Assembly: GCA_030525825.1 (NCBI GenBank)
Contig: JAUNDZ010000009.1
Location: 1-64,000 of the forward strand
DNA: 64,000 nucleotides
Source: Moraxella sp.
GTDB taxonomy: Bacteria > Pseudomonadota > Gammaproteobacteria > Pseudomonadales > Moraxellaceae
Reading direction: 5' to 3'
Of this stretch, positions 49,276-58,651 are shown in pieces. The translations under genes and the position numbers were made by a program. The notes under the pieces were generated by a model. It saw nothing but the letters and a program-made list of their open reading frames with translations, did no database searches and was not told the DNA's origin. Within the stretch, counting starts at the first letter, position 1; every line of letters begins with the position of its first letter.

Positions 49276-50035
49276 CGACACGCCTTTATTGCACGCCCAA
49301 AACATCAGCTATCACATCGGTGGCAGCACACTATTAAGTGATGTCTCCATCAAGCTGTATGCAGGTGAGATGGTCAGTCTCATCGGTCCAAATGGAGCGG
49401 GCAAATCTACCTTAGTCAAGCTCATCTTGGGTCTGATCAAGCCCACTTCTGGGCAAATCGTGAGCAGCACCAACGCCCTAAGCTATGTGCCGCAGCGATT
49501 TAGCATTCCTGAAATTCTGCCACTTCGCACCAAAGATTTGCTCGCCCAAGCCAATAAATCACGCCTAACTACCGAGCAAAAAAACTTTGTACTGGATAAG
49601 TTATCCATCGCTCCACTGCTTGATAAACAAATGGTACACCTGTCAGGCGGTGAGACGCAGCGTGTGCTGTTGGCACGAGCATTGCTAGATAAGCCTGAGC
49701 TTTTGATACTCGACGAACCCATGCAGGGGCTTGACCCTGATACCGAAAATTGGCTGTATCACTTCATCGATGAGCTGCCAGATTTTTTGGCGTGCAGTAT
49801 GCTGGTGGTATCGCATGATTTACATTGGGTAATGAAAGGCTCCAAGCGAGTCATCTGCCTTAATAAGCACATCTGCTGCCAAGGCGTACCCAGTCAGGTC
49901 GCCCTGACACCCGAATTTACCCGCCTGTTCGGGCATTATCAGCCCTACATTCATCATCACGACCATTGTCATCATGCCGATGATTGCGGTCATGAGCATG
50001 ACGGGCATCAGCACTCAGGGGGTTGTCATGACTGA
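49259..50035 (+). CDS. znuC: Zinc ABC transporter ATPase with His-rich tail
   Basis: A 258-residue ATPase powering ZnuABC. Walker A GPNGAGKST near residue 44, signature LSGGETQR near 125 and Walker B LLILDEPMQGLDP near 144 are present. The last 29 residues (IHHHDHCHHADDCGHEHDG and onward) hold eleven His and three Cys and look like a cytoplasmic zinc-binding tail. The GTG at 49259 is chosen because AAAAGG lies 8 nt upstream; a GTG at 49250 is the alternative. The tail's codons overlap the znuB start. Confidence 0.93.
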   Translation: MIAKPDDTPLLHAQNISYHIGGSTLLSDVSIKLYAGEMVSLIGPNGAGKSTLVKLILGLIKPTSGQIVSSTNALSYVPQRFSIPEILPLRTKDLLAQANKSRLTTEQKNFVLDKLSIAPLLDKQMVHLSGGETQRVLLARALLDKPELLILDEPMQGLDPDTENWLYHFIDELPDFLACSMLVVSHDLHWVMKGSKRVICLNKHICCQGVPSQVALTPEFTRLFGHYQPYIHHHDHCHHADDCGHEHDGHQHSGGCHD

Positions 50036-50831
50036 TTGGCTGCCCATCATCGCCCCTGCGTGGATAGCAGGCTCGCTACTGGCACTATTGTCCGCCCCAC
50101 TTGGCTGCTTGGTGCTGTGGCGACGCATGGCGTTTTTTTCGGACACTTTGGCACATGGGGCATTGCTTGGCGTGGCGATAGCAGCGTGGCTAAATTTGCC
50201 TGTTGATGTTGGCATCGCTTTGGTCAGCGTGCTGGTGGTGGTCGCACTCACCTTGATGAATGAACGCAAACTGCCCAATGATGCCACCTTAGCCGTCATG
50301 GCATCGTCATTGTTGTGTCTGGGGCTACTGACCTTAACACAGCTTACCCAGCAGCAGGCGAATGTCTTGGGTTTTTTGTTTGGTAGTCTTTTGGATGTTG
50401 ATTGGGCGGATTTGCCACGCTTAGGATTACTCATCGCTGTGGGCGGTGCTTTTTTGCTGTGGATTTGGGACAATCAAGTCAAGCTCGCCACATCAGAAGC
50501 CCTAGCACGCATCGCAGGGGTCAATCCCATGCAGCAGCAAGTATTCTTTATGGGGCTGTTGGCAGGCTTTTGTGCGGTGGCATTACAAGCGGTGGGCAGT
50601 CTTTTGATTAGCGGTTTGCTGATTTTGCCTGCCCTTAGTGCAAGGCTCATCTCAGTATCGCCACGCCAGATGGTCATCATCGCCATGATACTGGCACAGT
50701 GCGGCGTAACTGTTGGCGTGTGGGGCAGCGTCTGGCTTGACATACCCACAGGGCTTGCAGTGGTGCTGACCTTAGCATTGATATTTTTTGGCTTTTTTGT
50801 GGGGCATAGATGCCGACGCACAGACACTTGA
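50028..50831 (+). CDS. znuB: Zinc ABC transporter permease
   Basis: A 267-residue membrane permease with about eight helices. LGCLVLWRRMAFFSDTLAHG near residue 26 is the ABC-3 family signature, and AVALQAVGSLLISGLLILPA near residue 183 is the coupling region. ATG 50028 has AGGGGG upstream and overlaps the znuC stop by 8 nt, so translation is coupled. It completes the zur-znuC-znuB operon. Confidence 0.93.
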   Translation: MTDWLPIIAPAWIAGSLLALLSAPLGCLVLWRRMAFFSDTLAHGALLGVAIAAWLNLPVDVGIALVSVLVVVALTLMNERKLPNDATLAVMASSLLCLGLLTLTQLTQQQANVLGFLFGSLLDVDWADLPRLGLLIAVGGAFLLWIWDNQVKLATSEALARIAGVNPMQQQVFFMGLLAGFCAVALQAVGSLLISGLLILPALSARLISVSPRQMVIIAMILAQCGVTVGVWGSVWLDIPTGLAVVLTLALIFFGFFVGHRCRRTDT

Positions 50832-51613
50832 TGCACATTGATGCTGCCGACGATGTTTTTAAGATAGCCCAAATCAGTGATTTACATCTTGGCGATGAAG
50901 ACAGCTTTGAGCGGTTTTTAGCCGTGCTGTCCTTGGCGATGGCAGAGTCGCCTGATTTATTATTACTGACAGGTGATTTGGTCAATGATGGGCATCGTGA
51001 AGGGTATGACCGCCTGTATGATGCCTTGGCTGACGCCCAGATTCCTGTTTTGTGCATAGCGGGCAATCATGATGTTACTGCCGAAGTTGGGCATCATTTG
51101 CCTTTTGAAGAACGCACATTTTTGCCCATTTGTCTTGATGACAGACTGCCCAACAGGCAGCGACTCACCATCGGCATGGCAGACACCACTTGGCAGATAC
51201 TCGCCATCAATACTGCCATATCTGGGCGGATTGATGGGCGTATCAGCGATGAGAGCTTGGATTTTTTGGCTGAGCATTTGACTGGCGGACTGCCCACCAT
51301 CATCGCCATGCACCATCACCCCCACCCTGTCGGCTCAGCTTGGATTGATGGGCATATGCTACAAAACCCTGATGAGCTTTGGCAGACGCTCGCCCCCTTT
51401 GACAATATCCAAGCCATCATCTGCGGTCATGTGCATCAAGCCCATCACATCAGCACGCATGGCATCTCGCTGTACACCTGCCCCGCCAGCAGTCGCCAAT
51501 TTCTGCCGCATCATGACGACTTTGCCATCGATGATGTGCCAGCAGGTTTTCGCTTGATACACATTTGCAACAAAAAAACACTAGCAACTTGGGTAAAAAG
51601 ACTACAAAATTAG
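50810..51613 (+). CDS. cpdA: CpdA-like metallophosphoesterase
   Basis: A 267-residue calcineurin-type phosphoesterase. All metal-binding motifs are present in order: QISDLHLGD near residue 21, GDLVNDG near 55, AGNHDVT near 85, MHHHPHP near 168 and ICGHVHQAH near 206. The set matches class III cyclic nucleotide phosphodiesterases (CpdA), which hydrolyse cAMP; other phosphodiester substrates are possible. The start at 50810 has GTGGGGC upstream and overlaps znuB by 22 nt, placing it in the zinc operon. Confidence 0.83.
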   Translation: MPTHRHLMHIDAADDVFKIAQISDLHLGDEDSFERFLAVLSLAMAESPDLLLLTGDLVNDGHREGYDRLYDALADAQIPVLCIAGNHDVTAEVGHHLPFEERTFLPICLDDRLPNRQRLTIGMADTTWQILAINTAISGRIDGRISDESLDFLAEHLTGGLPTIIAMHHHPHPVGSAWIDGHMLQNPDELWQTLAPFDNIQAIICGHVHQAHHISTHGISLYTCPASSRQFLPHHDDFAIDDVPAGFRLIHICNKKTLATWVKRLQN

Positions 51614-51829
51614 TCGTTTTTTGCCAAATGGTCAATTCACACCCCAAACAGCACCATCAGGCTGACAAAAACACTTGTAAAACGGTTCACATTTTGGCAA
51701 AATGTAGCATTTTTTGATTGTGCGGTGGCAAACACAGTCAAACCCCCTTTCTTATGGCAATGCGGTTGCGCTATGGGCATTGCCATTCACCAAAAGCCAA
51801 CAAGGCGACTTTTGAAGGATTTTAAGCGC

Positions 51830-52243
51830 ATGAATACTAAGACTTTCACCCCTTATGAACCTGCCAAAGACGAAGAATACATGTCCGATGCACAGCTTGA
51901 ACATTTTCGTGCAATGCTCTTGGCGTGGAAAGAAGAGCTGATGTCAGAAGCAGAACGCACCAAGGACTATATCAACGAAGAAACGACGGCAATGGCGGAC
52001 ATCAACGACCGTGCCACCCAAGAAGAAGAGTTCGCCCTAGCTCTACGCACACGAGACCGTGAACGCAAACTGATTCGTAAAATCGACAAATCCATCGCCG
52101 AGATTGACACAGGCGACTATGGCTACTGCGAAACTTGCGGCACAGAAATCGGTCTAAAACGCCTAGAAGCCAGACCGACCGCCACACAGTGCATCGACTG
52201 CAAAACCCTATCTGAGATGAAAGAAAAGCAAAATTTGGGCTAA
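51830..52243 (+). CDS. dksA: RNA polymerase-binding transcription factor DksA
   Basis: A 137-residue secondary-channel protein acting with ppGpp. The coiled coil carries the tip aspartates in MADINDRATQEEEFAL, and the zinc finger CETCG ... CIDC is intact near residues 100-125. AAGGA lies about 10 nt before the ATG; the longer upstream frame is not needed. It is 4 nt ahead of gluQ, the classical dksA-gluQ operon. Confidence 0.96.
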   Translation: MNTKTFTPYEPAKDEEYMSDAQLEHFRAMLLAWKEELMSEAERTKDYINEETTAMADINDRATQEEEFALALRTRDRERKLIRKIDKSIAEIDTGDYGYCETCGTEIGLKRLEARPTATQCIDCKTLSEMKEKQNLG

Positions 52244-52247
52244 TATC

Positions 52248-53234
52248 ATGCCAAAAGCGACGGAGAATCGCCCCATCATTGGGCGATTTGCCCCATCACC
52301 GACAGGTCATCTACACTTAGGCTCGCTCACTACTGCGGTGGCGAGCTTTTGTCATATTAAATCGCTTGGTGGGCAGTGGCTGTTGCGTATTGAAGATGTG
52401 GATTTTGAACGCTGTAAGCCCCAGTATAGTACTTCCATCTTACAGGATTTGGACAATCTGGGACTGCATTGGGATGGCGATGTCGTCTATCAGTCCGACA
52501 GGCAGCACATCTATGATGAGTTTATCGATACATTAAAGCCCCTAACCTATGCCTGTCGCTGCTCACGCAAACAGCTGCAAGCCTATTTTTTAACGCACAG
52601 CGACACCGCCACGCCTGCCACCTTTAATCACGCATCACAAGAACTAAGCCAAACCCAAGACCTAAACCAGCCGCCCATCTACCCACGACTGTGCCTGCAC
52701 CAATCACTCGACACAAGCCACCCAGACAGTAAGATACGGCTATGCCTGCCTGATACTTTAACCGCCTTTTATGACGGCATTCAAGGGGTGATTTGGGACA
52801 ACCCTGCCAAAAGTCTGGGCGATGTCGTCATCAAACGCCAAAACGGCATGATTAACTATATCCTTGCCTGCACCATCGATGATGGACTACAAAACATCAG
52901 CCACATCATGCGTGGTTTGGACATTCTCCCCATGACGGCCGCTCAGCTTGCCATCAATAAAGCCTGCCATCTACCGCACGCCGATCACTATCATCATCTG
53001 CCGCTATTGCACAACAAAGACGGACAAAAACTCTCCAAGCAAAATCTCGCCAAACCCATCAAAGACGAACGCCCTGCTAAGCTACTCGTCGATGCCCTAA
53101 GATGGCTAAAACAGCCCATACCACAAGACATGGCAGATGGCACAACTGATGAGATACTGGCATTTGCCATCAAGCATTGGGACAATACCCCACTTCGTCA
53201 TCAAGGCACGCTGGGCGTCAGCGATGACAACTAA
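52248..53234 (+). CDS. gluQ: Glutamyl-Q tRNA(Asp) synthetase
   Basis: A 328-residue paralogue of glutamyl-tRNA synthetase lacking the anticodon-binding domain; it glutamylates queuosine in tRNA-Asp. GRFAPSPTGHLHLGSL carries the HIGH-type motif near residue 20 and KLSKQNLAK the KMSKS-type motif near 263. The loop at residues about 100-150 (QAYFLTHSDTATPATFNHAS) is longer than usual. It is co-transcribed with dksA and ends in a strong terminator. Confidence 0.94.
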   Translation: MPKATENRPIIGRFAPSPTGHLHLGSLTTAVASFCHIKSLGGQWLLRIEDVDFERCKPQYSTSILQDLDNLGLHWDGDVVYQSDRQHIYDEFIDTLKPLTYACRCSRKQLQAYFLTHSDTATPATFNHASQELSQTQDLNQPPIYPRLCLHQSLDTSHPDSKIRLCLPDTLTAFYDGIQGVIWDNPAKSLGDVVIKRQNGMINYILACTIDDGLQNISHIMRGLDILPMTAAQLAINKACHLPHADHYHHLPLLHNKDGQKLSKQNLAKPIKDERPAKLLVDALRWLKQPIPQDMADGTTDEILAFAIKHWDNTPLRHQGTLGVSDDN

Positions 53235-53266
53235 AAAAACCGACAAAAATCATGTCGGTTTTTTGA
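53234..53266 (+). terminator. Terminator after dksA-gluQ
   Basis: AAAAAACCGAC and GTCGGTTTTTT pair around a 9-nt loop, directly after the gluQ stop codon. Confidence 0.88.
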
Positions 53267-53302
53267 TGTGATGATCAATGATGTGAATAACAATGATGCA
53301 GG

Positions 53303-54469
53303 TTAATAATTTCGGCTGTTGCCTTGATAATCAATCTCGGCACTTTCTTTGGCGACTTTTAGGATAAAGCCAATCATCATCATATTTACCACCAGTGCCG
53401 AGCCGCCAAAGCTATAAAACGGCAAGGTCAGACCTTTGGTCGGCAGCATGCCCATGTTCATGCCTGCGTTAATGAACACCTGCCCAAAAATCACCACCGC
53501 AAAGCCAAACACAATATAGCTAAGACGCAGCTGGCGACGCTTTAAGGTCATGTAGCTGACCATCATGATGGCAATCACAATCATCGCTTCAAGCAGCAGC
53601 ACAAACGCCACGCCAAGCAGCCCCAGCTCTTCGCCCGTAATCGCCAAAATAAAGTCGGTATGAGCTTCGGGCAAGTGCGAGAGCTTCTGCACGCTGTCGC
53701 CATAGCCCACGCCACTTAGCTGACCCCGCCCAAAGGCAATCAGACTGCGTGATAACTGAAAATCTGAATCTTGAATGTCATCAAACGGATCCCAAAACGA
53801 CATCATACGCTCACGACGATAATCGGCAAGAAAAATACCCGCCACGCCAACTGCCACAACAAACGCACCAATCATTAGATATTGTACTTTTGGTGCACCG
53901 CTAATCCAAGCCATCACCAGCAAGGTCGCCACAATCACCGCTGTTGAGCCATAGTCAGGCTGCACCAACAAAAATATAACGACAGGAATATACCAAGCCA
54001 AGAGCTTCGCCCCACCCAGAATACTGCTACGGAACTCCGCCGAACGACGCACCACATATTCTGCCGCAATCATCACCAAGACCATCTTAGCAAGCTCTGC
54101 CGTCTGCAAGTTAAAGCCTGCAATGCTCAGCCAGCGTTTTGAGCCGTTAATCGGCACAGCAAAAGCCGCTGTCAGCACCAACAAAATCATCACACCCACC
54201 CAAGCAAGCGTCAAAAAACTCAAATTACAATAAGTCTTTAACGGCAGCACCTTATACACCGCCCATGCCGCTACGACACCGATAGCAATGTAGGATAACT
54301 GCGACCAAAAAAATCGCATCGGACTTAAATCTTTGGCTAAGGCAAATGGGATGGACGCTGATGCAATCATCAGCAGGGATAAGGACAATAATAGCCCCAA
54401 GCTCACCAGCAGTATCGTCTGTGGCGATGGCAGATTGAGCGTGGATAATCTTTGAAAAAATGCAGGCAT
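53303..54469 (-). CDS. ftsW: Peptidoglycan glycosyltransferase FtsW
   Basis: A 388-residue SEDS-family polytopic protein that polymerises septal glycan with its PBP partner. NGSKRWLSIAGFNLQTAELAK-type sequence near residue 120, the PDYGSTAVI segment near 180, and SHLPEAHTDFI followed by GLTLPFYSFGGSALV are SEDS signatures. Length fits FtsW; RodA is less likely because the gene lies beside murD. ATG 54469 is chosen over a GTG eight codons upstream. It follows murD on the same strand but behind a terminator. Confidence 0.88.
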   Translation of the reverse strand: MPAFFQRLSTLNLPSPQTILLVSLGLLLSLSLLMIASASIPFALAKDLSPMRFFWSQLSYIAIGVVAAWAVYKVLPLKTYCNLSFLTLAWVGVMILLVLTAAFAVPINGSKRWLSIAGFNLQTAELAKMVLVMIAAEYVVRRSAEFRSSILGGAKLLAWYIPVVIFLLVQPDYGSTAVIVATLLVMAWISGAPKVQYLMIGAFVVAVGVAGIFLADYRRERMMSFWDPFDDIQDSDFQLSRSLIAFGRGQLSGVGYGDSVQKLSHLPEAHTDFILAITGEELGLLGVAFVLLLEAMIVIAIMMVSYMTLKRRQLRLSYIVFGFAVVIFGQVFINAGMNMGMLPTKGLTLPFYSFGGSALVVNMMMIGFILKVAKESAEIDYQGNSRNY

Positions 54470-54631
54470 GGTACTAAAACCACTCAATAACACATGAACA
54501 TAAACCTGCTATTATAAACGACTTTTTGCCAAAACGCAGGGATTTTCACCCGATTGACAAAAGATATTACAAATTAACTCATCATCGCAGGCATCAATAC
54601 ACGAAAACTTCGGCATCCACCAACCAAGTAC

Positions 54632-54664
54632 AATAAAAAACCACCCAATCAGGTGGTTTTTTAT
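54632..54664 (-). terminator. Terminator after murD
   Basis: AAAAAACCACC and GGTGGTTTTTT pair around a 6-nt loop with T/A runs on both sides, 11 nt past the murD stop. It separates murD from ftsW. Confidence 0.85.
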
Positions 54665-54674
54665 ATAGTGATTA

Positions 54675-56084
54675 TCACGCAGTGGTCAGCGATTTGACCA
54701 TCGCCACGAACCGCTCGCCACGGTCGCCATAGCTTTTAAACTGGTCAAAGCTGGCACACGCTGGCGATAACAGCACCGCCTTAGCATCGCTGCGACTGGC
54801 TAAGTCAAAGGCAGCTTGCATATTGCCCGCATGATGAATGCGTCTGGATAATGATGGCTTGGTCAGCAGCCCTTTTTCGATGGTGTGGGCATCAGCACCG
54901 ATGAGATAGACCGAATGCACATATTTTTCGACACAGTCGCTAAGCTCACTAAAATCCTGCCCCTTGCCCAAGCCGCCCAAAATCAGTGCCAAAGAACGCT
55001 CGCCATAGACCGCCCCCAGCCCATCGACCGCAGCGATGGTTGAGCCGATGTTCGTGCCTTTTGAATCATTAAAGTAAGCACGATTCGCTACTTCATCGAC
55101 ATATTCACAGCGGTGCGGCAGCCCACGAAACTCACCAAGCACCCTAAGCATGGCAGCCATATCAAGCCCCACTGCCAAGCCTAAGGCAAGTGCGGACAAG
55201 GCATTGAGTAGGTTATGTCTGCCTTTGATGAATACTTCATCAGCTGAGATCAGTCGCTTGTCTTGTTGGCACAGCCAAATCACCCCTTGATGCTTGGCAA
55301 GATAAAAATCAGCTTGGCTATACTGAGCGATGATGCCACTGGTTGTGGTGATGCTCGCTCCGCTCGCCCCTTGCTCTGCCAAAACCTGCTCACAAGACGC
55401 CTGCAAAGATTCATCATCAATACAGATGACAGCCGCTCCTGCCCCATCAAAGATGTGCAGCTTTTGGGCAAGATAACCTTGCATGTCGCCATGCCTGTCT
55501 AAATGGTCTGGCGAGATGTTCAAAATGGTCGCCACCGCCGCACCCAGATTGCGGATGTGTTCTAGCTGAAAGCTCGATAATTCAAGCACCACCACATCCA
55601 AATGAGCGATGTTTAACAGTTCAAGGGCTGGCGTGCCGATGTTGCCACCCACGCCAACCACCTTGCCAGACGCCTTTGCCATCTCGCCAACCAAAGTGGT
55701 AACGGTAGATTTGGCGTTTGAGCCTGTGATGGCAACGATGGGCGTCCGCTTGCCCAACCGCTCATCACGCACACGCAGCTCATCAACGAACAGCTGCACA
55801 TCACTCATCACAGGGATACCCGCCGCCTTGGCAGCGACAATCGCCGAATGTCTGGGATCAACCCCAGGACTAATCACAATGACATTTGCCGATAGTAGTA
55901 GGTCTTGGTTAATGCCACCAAAACCCGTCTGCACGCCTTGGGGCAGCATCGATGCAAGTCCTGGTGCCGACTGCTCGTCAATCACCAAAACCCGATGCCC
56001 CTTCGCCGTTAAAAAATTAACCACCGACAGTCCTGATGCACCAAGTCCAACGACTGCATACAACAACTCTGCTGGTTCCGTCAT
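54675..56084 (-). CDS. murD: UDP-N-acetylmuramoylalanine-D-glutamate ligase
   Basis: A 469-residue Mur ligase that adds D-glutamate in peptidoglycan precursor synthesis. VVGLGASGLSVVNFL near residue 10 binds UDP, AITGSNAKSTVTTL near 118 is the ATP-binding P-loop, and GLPHRCEYV and NDSKGTNIGST mark the central and C-terminal domains. The P-loop reads GSNAKST rather than GTNGKST, as in many MurD proteins. ATG 56084 is preceded by GCGAGAG. It diverges from glnB. Confidence 0.95.
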   Translation of the reverse strand: MTEPAELLYAVVGLGASGLSVVNFLTAKGHRVLVIDEQSAPGLASMLPQGVQTGFGGINQDLLLSANVIVISPGVDPRHSAIVAAKAAGIPVMSDVQLFVDELRVRDERLGKRTPIVAITGSNAKSTVTTLVGEMAKASGKVVGVGGNIGTPALELLNIAHLDVVVLELSSFQLEHIRNLGAAVATILNISPDHLDRHGDMQGYLAQKLHIFDGAGAAVICIDDESLQASCEQVLAEQGASGASITTTSGIIAQYSQADFYLAKHQGVIWLCQQDKRLISADEVFIKGRHNLLNALSALALGLAVGLDMAAMLRVLGEFRGLPHRCEYVDEVANRAYFNDSKGTNIGSTIAAVDGLGAVYGERSLALILGGLGKGQDFSELSDCVEKYVHSVYLIGADAHTIEKGLLTKPSLSRRIHHAGNMQAAFDLASRSDAKAVLLSPACASFDQFKSYGDRGERFVAMVKSLTTA

Positions 56085-56125
56085 AATACTCTCGCCATGT
56101 TTGCTATAATGATGACCTATTGTAA

Positions 56126-56557
<432 letters not shown>

Positions 56558-56619
56558 TTGGCAGCGTTCATTGTCATAATTTTAGCCCTACTGTCTAACC
56601 ACTGGTTTTATCAAGCCGA

Positions 56620-56666
56620 TATCTTAATAAAAAACGCACCGATAAAGTGCGTTTTTTATTAAGATA
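56620..56666. terminator. Long bidirectional terminator between glnB and the DUF2147 gene
   Basis: TATCTTAATAAAAAACGCAC pairs perfectly with GTGCGTTTTTTATTAAGATA around a 7-nt loop, with A and T runs inside the arms. Confidence 0.88.
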
Positions 56667-56679
56667 TTGAATAAAGTCA

Positions 56680-57072
56680 TTATTGGGCTTTTTTCCATAC
56701 CTGGGTTTTACCAACAACCTTACCTGCAATCTTGTAACCACCTTTAATTGTAAGTGTGTTACCACTTAGTGTGGCATTCATATCGTATTCTTTGTTATTT
56801 CTTGGGTCTGTAATGGTGCCAGCACCATATTTACCACCACCTTGTGCTTTGAGACCCTTAATTACTGGCGTATTAACATATCCTTTGGCTTTTTGGGTTA
56901 GCCCCTCTGTAACCACACCAGTAAATGTGCTACCACTCTGTGAGATTTTTACCACCGCTTTTGGCTGACCATCTTCAATCATATGCCAGTTGCCGACAAT
57001 CGGGTCTGCTGCAAATGCTGTACCTGCCAAAGTCAGTGCTGCCGCTGCTGCGATGATTTTTGTCATTTTCAT
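56680..57072 (-). CDS. DUF2147-family secreted protein
   Basis: A 130-residue protein with a Sec signal (MKMTKIIAAAAALTLAGTAFA, cleavage near residue 21). The mature part begins DPIVGNWHMIEDGQPKAVVK and ends with GKTQVWKK, a lipocalin-like DUF2147 domain. Function is unknown. AAGGAGAAA precedes the ATG at 57072. Confidence 0.85.
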   Translation of the reverse strand: MKMTKIIAAAAALTLAGTAFAADPIVGNWHMIEDGQPKAVVKISQSGSTFTGVVTEGLTQKAKGYVNTPVIKGLKAQGGGKYGAGTITDPRNNKEYDMNATLSGNTLTIKGGYKIAGKVVGKTQVWKKAQ

Positions 57073-57215
57073 AAAATTTCTCCTTAAAAAACTACTTGCC
57101 ACCATAACAAGTGTGCATTCATTATAGCCAAGCCCCCACCTAAAAGCAAATACTAATTATGTGCGAAAATGCCCTTTTTGTGGTAGTTTTATTAACCATT
57201 CTTGCAATGTTAGGG

Positions 57216-57452
57216 CTAGGCAAAGGGATTGTCAATCACTTCTTTCGCCTTAACGGATACATCATGCACGCTTGGCTTGGCAGTCGCCAACAGCAGCTGT
57301 CTAGCGAAGTTTGCCAATGCTTGTGCTTGGGCTTGACCCACCTCGTCAGCCGTGATTTGTACATCGCCATGAATGATGACACTACCCAAGCGATTTTCTA
57401 TCGTTAGATTGCCAATATTTAGCACTTCGTGTTCATTATTAAAAATATCCAT
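57216..57452 (-). CDS. Unknown small protein
   Basis: A 78-residue acidic protein, not recognised. TAGGAGTTATC gives an excellent ribosome site for the ATG at 57452. The first half reads as alternating beta strands (VLNIGNLTIENRLGSVIIHG) and the second as a helix rich in Ala and Gln (GQAQAQALANFARQLLLATA). It follows the nuclease gene by 33 nt on the same strand and precedes DUF2147, so it is probably co-transcribed with the nuclease. It has no signal peptide or cysteine cluster, so an inhibitor role is only a guess. Confidence 0.6.
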   Translation of the reverse strand: MDIFNNEHEVLNIGNLTIENRLGSVIIHGDVQITADEVGQAQAQALANFARQLLLATAKPSVHDVSVKAKEVIDNPFA

Positions 57453-57485
57453 GATAACTCCTATTGGCTTAATCAGTGGCTTCAT

Positions 57486-58457
57486 CTAGCGATTTAGCAC
57501 TGTAATGAAATATTTAAAAATCTCAAGCACAAGCAGCAGCCAGCCGCTCATACTGCCCAAATCTATCTTATCCAAATCCACGCCAATCTCATCACTTACA
57601 ATCTCGCCATCAGCATTAGGTCTGGGCAAGCGATGGGCTTGGTTTTGGACTGGGGTGGGCAACAGCGGAAAGATACTGATGCCTGTGCGGTTTTTTAGTT
57701 CGTGTAGGCTGATGATTTCATAGCTTGGGTTTTCGGTGTTGGGCGAATAGTACACGCCTGCTTGATTCAGACTGGGGATATACACCGCCTTGAACAGATG
57801 GCTTGGCACCATCACCCGACCGCCGATGCGTGTAACCGTCTGCCCACCAAACACCACACCGCTGACCACATAAACATCGCCATGCTTGGCGGTGAGATTG
57901 CGTGTGGCGACCTCGATGTGTCGCCAGACATTGCGATTGTGCGTGCCGTTTTGGGGGACGATATTGGCAAGGCTAAAACTCTCGTATTGCGTGTGTGTGT
58001 CTGCCATGTCACCATTGGGGGACAGATGCCCACGGTCAAAGCCTGAGCGGTTATAGTCGGACAATTCGGCACGCCTGCTGTGAGCCAGCCGACTTTCGGC
58101 ACGAAAGCTGTCGCTACGCACAAGTGTGCGAGCCTGCTCAATCCGATTGCGAGTCAGATGCTCTGCCGACCACAGGGGTGTACGAGACACACCTGAGTGT
58201 AGCACCGCAAAGCCTTCAAAACACAAGGCATCAAGGTCTTTATTTAATCGCTCGCCACGACCACCCACGAGCATGGGGGCTGTACCATCATAAAAATGCT
58301 GACGGCACGCCACAAAGGCATCATTAAACCCTTGTGCAAACCCTGTGGCAGCAGCGGTCGCTGTGGCTTGTGTAGCGGCAGCAGTCTGTACATTCAAAAG
58401 ACCAATGCTTAGCATCAGACAAGCCGTCAATGGATAAATTACGGATACATATTTCAT
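57486..58457 (-). CDS. DNA/RNA non-specific endonuclease (NucA family), exported
   Basis: A 323-residue nuclease. A signal peptide (MKYVSVIYPLTACLMLSIGL to about residue 28) predicts export. The beta-beta-alpha-metal active site DRGHLSPNGDM lies near residue 141, with the conserved asparagine block NIVPQNGTHNRNVW about thirty residues later. Such enzymes cut single- and double-stranded DNA and RNA, for nutrient scavenging or escape from DNA webs. The C-terminus has a hydrophobic segment (MSGWLLLVLEIFKYFITVL), so it may be membrane-tethered, which is unusual for the family. Confidence 0.85.
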   Translation of the reverse strand: MKYVSVIYPLTACLMLSIGLLNVQTAAATQATATAAATGFAQGFNDAFVACRQHFYDGTAPMLVGGRGERLNKDLDALCFEGFAVLHSGVSRTPLWSAEHLTRNRIEQARTLVRSDSFRAESRLAHSRRAELSDYNRSGFDRGHLSPNGDMADTHTQYESFSLANIVPQNGTHNRNVWRHIEVATRNLTAKHGDVYVVSGVVFGGQTVTRIGGRVMVPSHLFKAVYIPSLNQAGVYYSPNTENPSYEIISLHELKNRTGISIFPLLPTPVQNQAHRLPRPNADGEIVSDEIGVDLDKIDLGSMSGWLLLVLEIFKYFITVLNR

Positions 58458-58651
58458 CCCATCATTATACCAAATTATCCCATCAGCCGCATCAAAAAAA
58501 CTACCGTATAACTCTACTTATCCCATTGAAATTTCACAAATTTTTATCTACACTATTGCAGCCACGCCATCAACACCATGAAAAATCTACCCACCATCCC
58601 CATAAAGTCTTTTTGATTTTTTACTTAAAACACAACTGCTGCTTAAAAACC

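Noticed and set aside
57159-57407. A plus-strand open frame beginning MCENALFVVVLL
   Set aside because: It lies antisense to the small minus-strand gene at 57216-57452, which has a far better ribosome site and fits the strand of its neighbours.
58430-58651. A 74-codon upstream extension of mutY overlapping the nuclease gene start
   Set aside because: The extension is rich in His, Lys and Leu with no family resemblance. MutY similarity starts at the ATG at 58652, and the stretch is needed for divergent promoters.
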